64,000 nt of DNA from Candidatus Poribacteria bacterium (GTDB lineage: Bacteria; Abyssobacteria; SURF-5): assembly GCA_016215705.1 (NCBI GenBank), contig JACRIR010000130.1, forward strand, positions 1-64,000, given 5' to 3'. The translations under genes and the position numbers were made by a program. The notes beneath the pieces are model-generated. The model did not search any database and was not told where the DNA came from. It saw only the letters and a program-made list of their open reading frames with translations. How positions within the stretch are numbered: the first letter of the stretch is position 1; every line of letters starts with the position of its first letter. Below, piece after piece: positions 26,420 through 36,000 of the stretch.

Positions 26420-27829
26420 ATGCAAAGGAACAAGCGCGCGCGAAACGACGCCGACCAACTCGAGATAGACGACCGGAAGTTCATCTGGCACCCTTTCACA
26501 CAGATGCAGGATTATGTGGCGGAGACGCCACTGATCATTGAGCGCGCGAAGGGCTCTTATCTATACGACATTCGCGGCAGAAGATATCTCGACGGAGTAT
26601 CTTCGCTATGGGTTACGGTTCACGGCCACAGGAAGCGCGCGCTCGACTCCGCCGTCAGGAAGCAGATCAGCATGGTCGCCCATTCGACGTTGCTCGGGAT
26701 ATCGAATGTGCCGGCGGTCAAACTCGCGAAAATGCTTGCTGAGCGAGCGCCAAAGGGGCTCACAAAAGTTTTCTATTCCGACAACGGCTCGACCGCTGTC
26801 GAGGTCGGCCTCAAGATGGCCTTTCAGTATTGGCGACAACACAGGAGCGGTTCGCACAAGAAGCGGACGAAATTCATCTGCTTCGAGAATGCTTATCACG
26901 GCGACACTATCGGGAGTGTTGGCGTAGGCGGTATCGATCTTTTCCATGAAATGTACCGTCCGTTGCTTATGGAATCGATACGTGTGCCCGCGCCGTATTG
27001 TTATCGGTGTGAGAAAAACAGGAACAGACCCCATTCTTCTGAAGAGAAAAATGGAGTCTGTTCCTGTTTTTCGTGTATCCAGGCTGTCGAACAGGCGCTC
27101 AGGGAGCATGCCGGCGAGGTTGCCGCACTTGTGATCGAGCCGCTCGTGCACGCGGCGGGCGGAATAATTGTTCAGCCTCCGGGCTACCTCAAGCGGATTC
27201 GCGAGCTTTGCACGCGCTACGGAGTTCTCATGATCACGGACGAGGTCGCGGTCGGCATCGGGCGCACCGGAACGATGTTCGCATGCGAGCGCGAGGATAT
27301 CTCGCCTGACATTTTGGCGATTGCGAAGGGTTTGACCGGCGGATACTTGCCGGTCGCAGCCACGCTGACAACCGAGGAAATTTACTCCGGTTTCCTCGGC
27401 GCGTACGACGAGTTTCGGACACTTTTTCATGGCCACACATACACTGGCAACCCGCTGGGCTGCGCTGCCGCAATTGCAAACCTGGAGATTTTCGACCGGG
27501 AGCAGACCCTCAAGAAAGTGCGGAAGAAGGCGGAATTGCTTGAGAGATTATTGCGACCGCTCGCAGAGCTTCATCATGTCGGCGACATAAGGCAGTGCGG
27601 CCTCATGGTCGGTATCGAACTTGTCAAAGACAAGAATTCCCGCGAGCCTTATGACTACAGCGAGAAAATGGGCATAAGGGTCATCATGGAGGCCAGGCGC
27701 CGCGGCATGATAATTCGCCCGCTCGGCAACGTTATCGTACTGATGCCGCATCTCACATTCAGTCCCGCCCAACTGGAGCGCATGGTCGCTATCACACGCG
27801 TCTCAATTGAAACAGTAACACAAACGTAG
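26420..27829 (+). CDS. bioA: DAPA aminotransferase with palindrome-encoded insert
   Basis: 469 residues, class-III aminotransferase (SAM-dependent). WHPFTQMQDY, YLDGVSSLWVTVHGH, DNGSTAVEVGLKMAFQYW, ENAYHGDTIGSVGVGG, ITDEVAVGIGRTG and AKGLTGGYLP with the PLP Lys. Start 26420 follows GAGGAG at 6 bases; the upstream frame is repeat DNA. Immediately after PYCYRC, 20 codons (27013-27072) come from a perfect 17-base-arm palindrome; the reading resumes at CFSCIQAVEQ. The insert lies in a loop that varies in the family. Confidence 0.93.
   Translation: MQRNKRARNDADQLEIDDRKFIWHPFTQMQDYVAETPLIIERAKGSYLYDIRGRRYLDGVSSLWVTVHGHRKRALDSAVRKQISMVAHSTLLGISNVPAVKLAKMLAERAPKGLTKVFYSDNGSTAVEVGLKMAFQYWRQHRSGSHKKRTKFICFENAYHGDTIGSVGVGGIDLFHEMYRPLLMESIRVPAPYCYRCEKNRNRPHSSEEKNGVCSCFSCIQAVEQALREHAGEVAALVIEPLVHAAGGIIVQPPGYLKRIRELCTRYGVLMITDEVAVGIGRTGTMFACEREDISPDILAIAKGLTGGYLPVAATLTTEEIYSGFLGAYDEFRTLFHGHTYTGNPLGCAAAIANLEIFDREQTLKKVRKKAELLERLLRPLAELHHVGDIRQCGLMVGIELVKDKNSREPYDYSEKMGIRVIMEARRRGMIIRPLGNVIVLMPHLTFSPAQLERMVAITRVSIETVTQT
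27013..27072. repeat. palindromic element inside bioA
   Basis: Arms GAAAAACAGGAACAGAC and GTCTGTTCCTGTTTTTC are exact reverse complements 26 bases apart; total 60 bases, i.e. 20 codons. Translated in frame. Confidence 0.88.
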
Positions 27830-28161
27830 GCCTATCGTGGCGTCTCTTGAATAATCATCGCACGGCATTCCGACAATAGCCTCCAATTTGAGTCCTTCGG
27901 CTGCGCTCAGAATAAAGGCAAAGGGCCGGAAAGATCGCACGTCCGTGTTTGAAATCTGCCCCCTCTCTTCTTCAGCGTCACGCCTCGGCAACTCTGCGCT
28001 CCCGTTTGACAATGACTGCACCCTTTGTTATGTTTATGGGTAAAATGGACTTAACAACAATGAAGGGCAAACAGAGAAAAACCGGAAAAGGCGTTTTGTT
28101 TGTTTCTTCTTTTTTCCTATTTCCTATTTCCCCCGCTTTTGCACGAGAAGGAGGGTAAGTC
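27830..28161. other. intergenic before pdhA
   Basis: 332 bases. A repeat of the TTCGGCTGCGCTCAGAAT class at 27890-27916, and purine- or pyrimidine-rich stretches at 28070-28140 ending in the pdhA SD. The phrase ATTCCGACAATAGCC also occurs near 12012. No gene supported. Confidence 0.5.
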
Positions 28162-29124
28162 TTGGATTCTGATCTCCGGTTGGAACTGTATCGAAAGATG
28201 ATTTTGATTCGCCGGTTCGAAGAGAAAACAAACCAGATGTATCAAAAAGGCAAGATTACCGGCTTCTGCCACCTGTATATCGGCGAAGAAGCCGTTGGAG
28301 TAGGCGCAATCTCGGCCATCCGCGAAACCGACTACGTAGTCACCGGCTACCGCGACCACGGCCAGGCGATTGCGAAGGGCGTTGACCCGAAGCGAGTCAT
28401 GGCCGAACTGTTCGGAAAGGAAGCCGGCGTTTCCAAGGGCAAAGGCGGCTCGATGCATATGTTTGACAAGGAAAAACGCTTCATGGGCGGCGACGCCATC
28501 GTCGGAGGCGACCTCCCGCTGGCAGTCGGCATCGGCTTCGCCATAAAATATCAGAAGATCGACGACATCGTGCTCTGTTTTTTTGGCGACGGGGCGGCCA
28601 ATGAAGGCGCCTTCCACGAATCGTTCAACCTTGCCTCGTTGTGGAACTTGCCCGTTCTTTTTTTCTGTGAGAACAATAAATATGGTATGGGCACTTCCAT
28701 CGAACGAGCATCTTCCATCGAGGACCTCGCGAAACGAGCGGCTTGTTACAACATCGAGTGGCAGATAATCGACGGCATGGATGTCGTCGAAGTCTACGAG
28801 GCGACCCGGAAGACCGCCGGGCGCGTGCGCTCTCAGAAAAGACCGGAGATGATTGAGGCCAAGACGTATCGGTTCAAAGGCCATTCGGTCGCCGACCCCG
28901 AAGTGTACCGCACCAAAGAGGAGGTCGAACAGTGGAAGGTGCGCGACCCGATTGACAGGCTTCGCAACAAACTCAAGGGCGAAGGCATCCTTACCGACGA
29001 GAAAATCAAACAGATCGACGACGAGGTCGAAAGCGTCTGCGGCGAGGCAATCGAGTTCGCCGATAAGTCGCCATTTCCGCCGGCATCGGCGGTGTGCGAG
29101 CACGTGTACGCAGGGAAATTCTGA
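28162..29124 (+). CDS. pdhA: pyruvate dehydrogenase E1 alpha
   Basis: 320 residues, thiamine-diphosphate-dependent 2-oxoacid dehydrogenase E1 alpha. YRDHGQAIAKG, KGKGGSMHMF, GGDLPLAVGIGFA and the ThDP/Mg motif GDGAANEGAFHESFNLASLWNLP with NN. The start is TTG with GGAGGG 6 bases upstream; no ATG fits. Followed by E1 beta after a family-A palindrome. Closest by eye to acetoin/pyruvate-type E1; substrate preference is inferred. Confidence 0.9.
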   Translation: MDSDLRLELYRKMILIRRFEEKTNQMYQKGKITGFCHLYIGEEAVGVGAISAIRETDYVVTGYRDHGQAIAKGVDPKRVMAELFGKEAGVSKGKGGSMHMFDKEKRFMGGDAIVGGDLPLAVGIGFAIKYQKIDDIVLCFFGDGAANEGAFHESFNLASLWNLPVLFFCENNKYGMGTSIERASSIEDLAKRAACYNIEWQIIDGMDVVEVYEATRKTAGRVRSQKRPEMIEAKTYRFKGHSVADPEVYRTKEEVEQWKVRDPIDRLRNKLKGEGILTDEKIKQIDDEVESVCGEAIEFADKSPFPPASAVCEHVYAGKF

Positions 29125-29130
29125 TGACGC

Positions 29131-29177
29131 GCGCATATTCGAGAACACCATGCGGCATGGTGTCCCCGAATATGCGC
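29131..29177. repeat. family-A palindrome copy 4
   Basis: Extended arms GCGCATATTCG and CGAATATGCGC flank the core ACACCATGCGGCATGGTGT. It fills the pdhA-pdhB gap. Confidence 0.88.
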
Positions 29178-29219
29178 AAATTCCGGTAGTGACGACTATC
29201 AAAGGAGCAGCAGACTAAC

Positions 29220-30212
29220 ATGGCGCAAATGCGATACCGTGAGGCTCTGCGAGACGCTCATGCCGAGGAAATGCGGCGCGACAATCGGGTCTTTGTAATG
29301 GGCGAGGACATCGCGGTCTGGGGTGGTTCATTCAGAGTGACCGAGGGTCTGCTCGCAGAGTTCGGCGCGGAACGCGTCATCGATACTCCCATCTCGGAAG
29401 AAGTTATCGTTGGCGCCGGAATCGGAGCGGCTATGGCCGGTCTGAGGCCCATCGTCGAGCTCATGACTATCAACTTCTCGTTGCTCGCGATGGACCAAAT
29501 CATCAACCATGCCGCCAAGCTCTACTACATGTCGGGCGGGCAGTTGCCGATTCCAATGGTCATTCGTGCTCCCCAAGGAGCAGGCCAACAACTGGGGGCT
29601 CAGCACTCGCAGAATCTTGAAGCCCATTTTGTGCACACGCCCGGTCTGAAAGTCGTGATACCCTCGACCGCCGCCGACGCCAAGGGTCTCCTGAAAACAA
29701 GCGTCCGCGATGACGACCCAATTATCTTTATCGAGCACGAAATTCTCTACGGCATGAAGGGCGACGTGCCCGACGACAATGACTTTACAATTCCGCTCGG
29801 TGTCGCCGATGTCAAGCGCGAAGGCAGCGATGTAACAATCGTTGCCTACTCGCGAATGGTTCACACGGTCCTCGAGGCAGCTTCACAGTTAGAGAAAGAG
29901 GACGGCATTAGTGTCGAGCTGGTTGATCCGCGCACGCTTAAGCCGTTCGACATCGATACGGTCACGAAATCGGTTGAGAAAACCGGCCGTCTCGTTATCG
30001 TCGAGGAAGACTGCCGTACTTGCGGAGTCGGCGCCGAGATTGCCGCCTCGGTGGGCGAACGGGCGTTCTACAGCCTCGACGCTCCGATTCTGCGTGTCGC
30101 CGGCGCGGATGTCCCGATACCGTATTCAAGACATCTCGAGCAGAGCGCAATCCCTCAGACGCAGGACGTCGTTCACGCAGTCAAGAGAATCTTGGCGGGA
30201 AAGGCGCCCTGA
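29220..30212 (+). CDS. pdhB: pyruvate dehydrogenase E1 beta
   Basis: 330 residues, transketolase-like beta subunit: VFVMGEDIAVWGGSF, RVIDTPISEEVIVGAGIGAA, PIVELMTINF, RAPQGAGQQLGAQHSQNLEA and HEILYG; C-terminal VELVDPRTLKPFD and EEDCRTCGVGAEI. Together with pdhA it makes the alpha2beta2 E1. SD AAAGGAG is 13 bases before the ATG. Confidence 0.93.
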   Translation: MAQMRYREALRDAHAEEMRRDNRVFVMGEDIAVWGGSFRVTEGLLAEFGAERVIDTPISEEVIVGAGIGAAMAGLRPIVELMTINFSLLAMDQIINHAAKLYYMSGGQLPIPMVIRAPQGAGQQLGAQHSQNLEAHFVHTPGLKVVIPSTAADAKGLLKTSVRDDDPIIFIEHEILYGMKGDVPDDNDFTIPLGVADVKREGSDVTIVAYSRMVHTVLEAASQLEKEDGISVELVDPRTLKPFDIDTVTKSVEKTGRLVIVEEDCRTCGVGAEIAASVGERAFYSLDAPILRVAGADVPIPYSRHLEQSAIPQTQDVVHAVKRILAGKAP

Positions 30213-30224
30213 ATATGCCGGGAG

Positions 30225-30363
30225 AATCCCCCCTGCCCCCCTTTGCAAAGGGGGAGCAGCCGACTCCCTTTGGTAAAGAAGGGACAGGCGAGATTTGGCT
30301 CAATACCGCCTTTCGTAAAGGATCAACTAATCCCCCCTTTGCAAAGGGGGACAGGGGGGATTT
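30225..30363. repeat. inverted-repeat (MITE-like) element before the osmC gene
   Basis: 139 bases. Left end AATCCCCCCTGCCCCCCTTT then GCAAAGGGGG; right end CCCCCCTTTGCAAAGGGGGA then CAGGGGGGATTT. Outer ends are mutual inverted repeats and each end also contains its own palindrome. Same class as 26244-26366. Confidence 0.65.
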
Positions 30364-30378
30364 GAAAGGAAACCGTAC

Positions 30379-30810
30379 ATGTCCAATATAATCACCGTCC
30401 GCTACATCGAGAACCTCCAACACCAGGTAATCTCCTATCCTCACTCCTTTATCGTTGACGAACCGAGGGAAGAAGAAGGCGACGGCCTCGGGCCTAACCC
30501 CTACGATCTGCTGCTGAGCGCGCTCGGCGCATGTACCGCCATGACCATTATCATGTACGCCAACCGAAAGAAAATCCCTGTCGAAACCGTCAGCGTCGAG
30601 CTCGACCATCAGCGAATCTACCGCGAAGACTGCGCAGGCTGCACCGAAGAAGAAAAGCGCATGGAGAAGATCTCGCGCCGAATCACAATCAGAGGCAATA
30701 TCGGCGAGGAGCAAAAGAACAAGCTCTTGCAAATAGCGAAAAAGTGTCCGGTTCATAAAACAATCACATCAAAGCCAATGGTCGAGGATAGTATCGAGGT
30801 AATCACCTAA
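30379..30810 (+). CDS. OsmC-family thiol-peroxidase-fold protein
   Basis: 143 residues. OsmC/YhfA fold with the two reactive Cys in SALGACTAMT (Cys52) and KKCPVHKT. An extra CAGC motif in the middle is less usual. OsmC members reduce organic hydroperoxides or act on lipoyl-linked electrons; location within a pyruvate dehydrogenase gene group, between E1 beta and E2, fits use of dihydrolipoyl electrons, but that is inference. Confidence 0.85.
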   Translation: MSNIITVRYIENLQHQVISYPHSFIVDEPREEEGDGLGPNPYDLLLSALGACTAMTIIMYANRKKIPVETVSVELDHQRIYREDCAGCTEEEKRMEKISRRITIRGNIGEEQKNKLLQIAKKCPVHKTITSKPMVEDSIEVIT

Positions 30811-30843
30811 GTAGCCGGTTTCCCGAATCCTATGACGTATTTT

Positions 30844-30872
30844 GTAGGGGCGACCCGCCGGGTCGCCCTTAC
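30844..30872. repeat. GTAGGGGC-type palindrome
   Basis: GTAGGGGCGACCCGCCGGGT continuing CGCCCTTAC; family D, flanked at 30931-30952 and 30975-30994 by CGCAAAGGCGCAAAG-type repeats in opposing orientation. Confidence 0.7.
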
Positions 30873-31027
30873 GCAAGGTTACATGGATACGCTATCGTAT
30901 TTGTGAAGATGAGTGTTAAGGCTCCCTTTTACCGCAAAGGCGCAAAGGGCGCATGGGAAAACAATTGTGCTTGCTTTGCGAACTTTGCGTCTTTCCAGTG
31001 AGAATCTATCGTTAAAGGAGATTCGAC

Positions 31028-32605
31028 ATGGCTGCTGAAGTCGTCATGCCAAAACTTAGCGATACAATGGAAGAGGGTCGCATCATCAAATGGCTGAAAA
31101 AGGTGGGCGACTCCGTCAGGGAAGGCGAACCCTTGCTCGACGTCGAGACCGATAAGGCCGACATCGAGGTCGAGGCATTTGATACGGGTATCCTGCTCGA
31201 GATAACCGTCGAAGAGGGCGAAACAATAAAGGTCGGCGAGAAGATCGGACTGATAGGCGCTCCGGAAGAAGCGGAAAAAGTTGAGAAACCCGCAGCAGAA
31301 GAAAAGAAACTTGTAGGGGCGCGATTCATCGCGCCCGATTCGAAAGAAAGAATCGAGAAGCCCCCCTTGGAGGAAAAACGACCGGAAGCAACGGGGGAAC
31401 CTGAAAAGCGGGAGAAACTGGAGACTAAAGCAGAGCCGAGAGAAGAAAGAGGAGAAATAGGGAGAAAGCCGAAAGAAGTCGAAGAGGCAAGAAAGGCCGA
31501 CAGGGAAAAGGAAGCGCAGCCGCGCAGAGAGCCTGAAGTAAGCATCCACATGGAAAAACAGGAAGCCATCGAGAAGTTTGTTGCGCGCCGCTCCCCCGGC
31601 AAAGTGGCGGCCTCGCCACTCGCGAAGGAACTCGCGCAGGGACACGGAATCGACCTGACCGCCGTCACGGGCACCGGCCCTCACGGTGAGATTGTGCGGC
31701 GTGATGTCGAAAAGATCGTTTCGGAGAGAGAAGCCGCGAGAAAACCGGAGGCGAAAGCGGCAAGACCTGAAAGAACGCCTGAACTCAAGGCGACTCCGTT
31801 GGCAGTTGTTCTCGCTGAAAAAGAGGGCGTCGACCTCGACGAGATAAAAGGAACCGGGATCGGCGGCAGAATTCGCGAGATCGATGTGAAAGCATATGTC
31901 GCGCGACGCTGCGAACTAAGGGGAGAGGAGTTCCATGAGCTAAGCCTCATGCGAAAAACAATCGCGCGGCGCATGACCGAGAGCAAACAGAACATTCCGC
32001 ATTTCTATCTCGTGATGCCGATCTATATGGGCGCGGCGCTGCGATTCCGCAAGCAATTGAATGAGGGCAAAGATGAGAATCAAAAGATAAGCGTGAACGA
32101 CATAATCGTCAAAGCGGCCGCTATCGCTCTCGAACGGACTCCGGAGGTCAACTCGACGTTCAGCGATGACAAAATAAAGATCAACAAAAGCATCAACGTC
32201 GGCGTCGCGACTGCGACACCCGACGGGCTCGTCGTGCCGGTTATTCTCGACGCCAACAAGAAATCTGTCGGCGAAATCGCAATCGAGGCAAGGGACAAGA
32301 TCGAGCGCGCCAAGAAACGAAAGCTCAAGCCCGACGAATACTCGAACGCCACCTTCACCGTCTCCAACCTCGGCATGTTCGGCATCGAGCAGTTCTCCGC
32401 AATCATCGACCCGGGTCAGAGCGCGATTCTGGCTGTCGGCGCTGTTGCGAACGAGCCGGTCGTCTTGGATGGCAGAATCGAGACGAGGCAAATGATGCGC
32501 GTAACTCTCTCATGCGACCACCGCGCAATCGACGGCTACATCGGCGCTCAATATCTCGTCAAACTCAAATTGATCCTCGAAAAACCGGAGAGAATCATCC
32601 TGTGA
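31028..32605 (+). CDS. pdhC: dihydrolipoamide acetyltransferase (E2) with two E3-binding domains
   Basis: 525 residues. Lipoyl domain at 1-78 with Lys43 in ETDKAD; charged linker; peripheral subunit-binding domain 1 (about 195-231, SPLAKELAQGHGIDLTAVTG), short linker, domain 2 (about 255-293, TPLAVVLAEKEGVDLDEIKG); catalytic domain with DHRAIDG near 498. One E3/E1-binding domain is the rule, so two is unusual. Linker residues around 97-107 are encoded by a family-D palindrome (31313-31336). SD AAGGAG 8 bases before the ATG. No E3 (lpd) gene lies in the window. Confidence 0.92.
   Translation: MAAEVVMPKLSDTMEEGRIIKWLKKVGDSVREGEPLLDVETDKADIEVEAFDTGILLEITVEEGETIKVGEKIGLIGAPEEAEKVEKPAAEEKKLVGARFIAPDSKERIEKPPLEEKRPEATGEPEKREKLETKAEPREERGEIGRKPKEVEEARKADREKEAQPRREPEVSIHMEKQEAIEKFVARRSPGKVAASPLAKELAQGHGIDLTAVTGTGPHGEIVRRDVEKIVSEREAARKPEAKAARPERTPELKATPLAVVLAEKEGVDLDEIKGTGIGGRIREIDVKAYVARRCELRGEEFHELSLMRKTIARRMTESKQNIPHFYLVMPIYMGAALRFRKQLNEGKDENQKISVNDIIVKAAAIALERTPEVNSTFSDDKIKINKSINVGVATATPDGLVVPVILDANKKSVGEIAIEARDKIERAKKRKLKPDEYSNATFTVSNLGMFGIEQFSAIIDPGQSAILAVGAVANEPVVLDGRIETRQMMRVTLSCDHRAIDGYIGAQYLVKLKLILEKPERIIL
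31313..31336. repeat. family-D palindrome inside the E2 linker
   Basis: GTAGGGGC then GCGATTCATCGCGCCC; its 24 bases are the exact reverse complement of 63266-63289 in intergenic DNA. Read in frame as LVGARFIAP. Confidence 0.85.
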
Positions 32606-33015
32606 GGAAACTATACGCCGGCACATGTAAACCGCAAATGCGCAAAGTGCGCAAAGAGAAGGAGAAATTTTGGATCACAAATGGGGAGATGGAATCTCAC
32701 GAATGAGAAGGCGAAATCCAGAAAGTGGATGTCATTCTGAGCGAAGCGAAGAATCTCGATTTAGAGTCCATGGATTTCATTGCGCTGCATAGCCTCGACC
32801 AAAATCTCTTTGGAACACAAATGCCGCGAATCGCGCCTTTGCTAATCCGGCCTAAAGCCGTCAATAGCGCCGTCGAAGCTCCTCCGCCCGACACCGAGCC
32901 TTGCATGCTTCCACGGTTATGCGGCTTGATTTTTTCTGTTCAATGCAGTTAAATTATACGTAAATGTTCAGAAGCGTGAAGCTTTCTCTTTTGGACGGCA
33001 AAAGGACTTGACAAA
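32606..33015. other. gene-free stretch before the DGR locus
   Basis: Contains repeats at 32630-32658 (CGCAAATGCGCAAAG class) and 32731-32757 (GTCATTCTGAGCGAAGCGAAGAATCTC). A weak promoter candidate TTGATT (32926-32931), 17 bases, TTAAAT (32949-32954) lies about 60 bases before the target gene. Base composition turns AT-richer from here. Confidence 0.5.
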
Positions 33016-36000
33016 ATGAGCAAAATCACATGGCTGCATCTGTCTGATTTCCATTTCCGGACAGAAGTGAACCCCAACACAAGCAAGGTTGAGGATTTCA
33101 ACAGCGAAATTGTCCTTTCGAGTCTGCTTGATGACATCAAGACCTATCCAGCCGAGAATGGGTTCAAGATCGACTTCATAATTATCACGGGCGATATCGC
33201 TTTTTCCGGACAGCAACACGAATATCGCAAAGCAGAGGAATTTTTGGATGAACTGCTCGGTGCTCTCAAACTCGGAAAGGACCGTCTTTTTGTCGTGCCG
33301 GGCAATCATGATATCGATAGAAGCAAGATCAAGAATTTCCTGAAACCCACTTTGGACAGCGTTGATAATATCAACGGTTTCTTAATGGATAGTGAGGCGA
33401 AGGCCTTTGTATTTGGAAAGCTTCATTGCTACAAGGACTTTGTAAATAGATATTTAAAAAAGAACCTGAAATTTGACCATGAAAACAACTATTTCTGGAC
33501 GAAGATTCTATCGGTTCGGGGAACAAAGGTCGGGATACTTGGCTTGAACTCGGCATGGAATTCTTGTGGAGACAAAGACGAACGACAACTTCTGATTGGC
33601 GAAAAGCAAGTGGCCGATGCGCTGAAGCAGGCAGAAGACGCAGATTTGAGAATCGCGGCGTTTCATCATCCTTTTGATTGGCTGAGAACCGATGACAGGA
33701 AGGTGGTTAAGCGGGACCTGGCCGAGAAATGCCATTTTGTCTTGCACGGACACCTGCATGAACCCGACTATAGTCAGGAAATTATGGCGGATTCTCGTCT
33801 AGTGGTGACCATTCCCGCCGGCGCGTGCTATGACAAACGCCCGTATAGGAATTCATACAACTATGTGAACTTCGACACAGATGCAAGAAAGGGACAGCTT
33901 CGTCTGAGAGCTTATTGTGATAAGTTGAAAGGCTGGGTGGCAGACAACGAAGTATCGAAGAACGCCGAGGATGGTATATGCAACATTGACTTCAACATAC
34001 GGACAATCAAAGAGCGACATACGCCCCGAAAGCGAGGGAAGCTCGCCGTCTCCTTGGAAATCCCTACCCAATACAGAAACTGGGTCGACACTCAGTGCGA
34101 GATACTGGATATCAAGAAACTGGTGGAAAGCAGAGACACGAAGTTAATCAACCTGGAACTTCCGCAGATATTCATACCGCTTTACACAAGCTCCCCTATT
34201 GGCAAAAGAAGGGGTAGAAGGCCTCGCCTTGACACCGACGAACAACGAGAACCAGTCGATATTGAGAAACTGGTGACTTCAAGTGATTACCTGATCATAA
34301 GGGGCCAGGCGGGTTCGGGCAAAACGACACTTATGAAGCATATGGCTTACTCCATTATTCACGGGGGCGGCAAGTATGGACTCACCGGCTATTTGCCGAT
34401 TCTGATATTCTTGAGAGACCTGCCCAAATCCGTTACGCAGAACACAGGATCGGTTCCGGGTATGGACGCAGCGGAGAAGATTCTGACTGAGTACTTTCGA
34501 AGTAAGTGTAAGTGCGAAGCACTGAGCATCGAGTTGATCGAGGCGTTTTGTCGCGAAGGCAAAGCCATATTCCTTGTTGACGGTCTCGATGAAGTCCAGC
34601 CGAAGCTTCGGGAATTCATCACTGATTCTCTGGCGGATTTCCGAAGCCCATTCAACGCCACAACGAGTAAGATGGTCTTCTCAGGCAGACCGCACGGTAT
34701 TGATGAGGCGGTTAACAGCAAGTTCCCAGGCAAGTGTGTGGATATTAACTCGCTGAATGCGGAGCAGGTGAGAGATTTCATCGAAAAATGGCTCAGGTGG
34801 GACAAGGAGTTGAAAGACAGGGCAAAGACTCCGGAAGACATGTTCGGCGAAATATACGGCCATCAAAGCGCTGAAGAGTTGATAAGCACGCCCCTTATGT
34901 TGACTGCCGCCTGTATTCTCTACCATTACGATAGGAAGCTGCCGGAACAGAGGGCCGAATTGTACGAGAGAATTATCAACAACCTGATATACAAGCGTTT
35001 TGAAAATCCCGTTGAAGCGCTGGACCTGTTGATGAACATAGCCTATAGGACTCATAGCGATAAGAAAAAAGGGTTCAGCAGGAGATTTGCGCTCGACCTC
35101 ATGACGCCCGAACGTCAGAAGAGAAACGACGAAACTGAACGGCAATATGATATAAGAGTAGGTGCGGAGTTTGCTCACATTGAGCAAGACTGCGGATTGC
35201 TCAGGCTCGATAAGGGAGAATACAGCTTCTGGCACTTGAGCTTTCAAGAGTTCCTGGCCGCGAGAGAGATAGCCACCCACAAGCGGGACTTCACAGGGGC
35301 CATTCAAGAATACTGGGACGATGATTGGTTCAACGAAACGCTTCGTTTGTTTATCGGTCATTTGAGCAACACGCATCCGGCCGAGGCCAACGGCATAGTG
35401 GAAGACCAACTGAGAAAAGAAGATCGATCACCTTTCAGGCATTGGCGGCAGGCGGCCAAATCGTTGCTCGATATCTACCCCGCCATGAGATACAAGCAAG
35501 TCGTCGCTAAGGCCCAAGAGTGCTTGTCGAACATAATCAAGAAAGCAGAAGACCCGAAGGTCCTGGCCGACGCCGGTGAAACGCTCGGCTGGCTGGGAGA
35601 TACACGGAATCTGAAGGAGTTTGTGGAAATTCAAGGGGGCCAATACGAGTTGGAGGGACTAGGTAAAACAACTATTAAACCGTTTGAGATGGCCAAATAT
35701 CCAGTAACCAATCAGTGGTATGAAGAGTTTATCAAGGCAAATGGATATAAGGAAAAGGAGTTCTGGACACCGAAAGGATGGGAATGGCTGAACGAGGGGG
35801 AATGCCAGGAGCCTTTCTACTGGCATGATCGAGCCTGGAAATGCCCGAACTCGCCGGTTGTCGGTGTCAGTTGGTATGAAGCGGAAGCTTTCTGTCGCTG
35901 GCTCACTGCAAGAAAGGATGGTTGCTCATACAGGCTGCCGACGGAACAGGAATGGCAGGCGGCCGCAGCCGGTAAAGAAGGGCGGGAGTATCCGTGGAAG

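Noticed and set aside
32725-32952. 75-codon frame before the DGR target
   Set aside because: Starts inside the TCATTCTGAGCGAAGCGAAG repeat and has no SD or recognisable domain.
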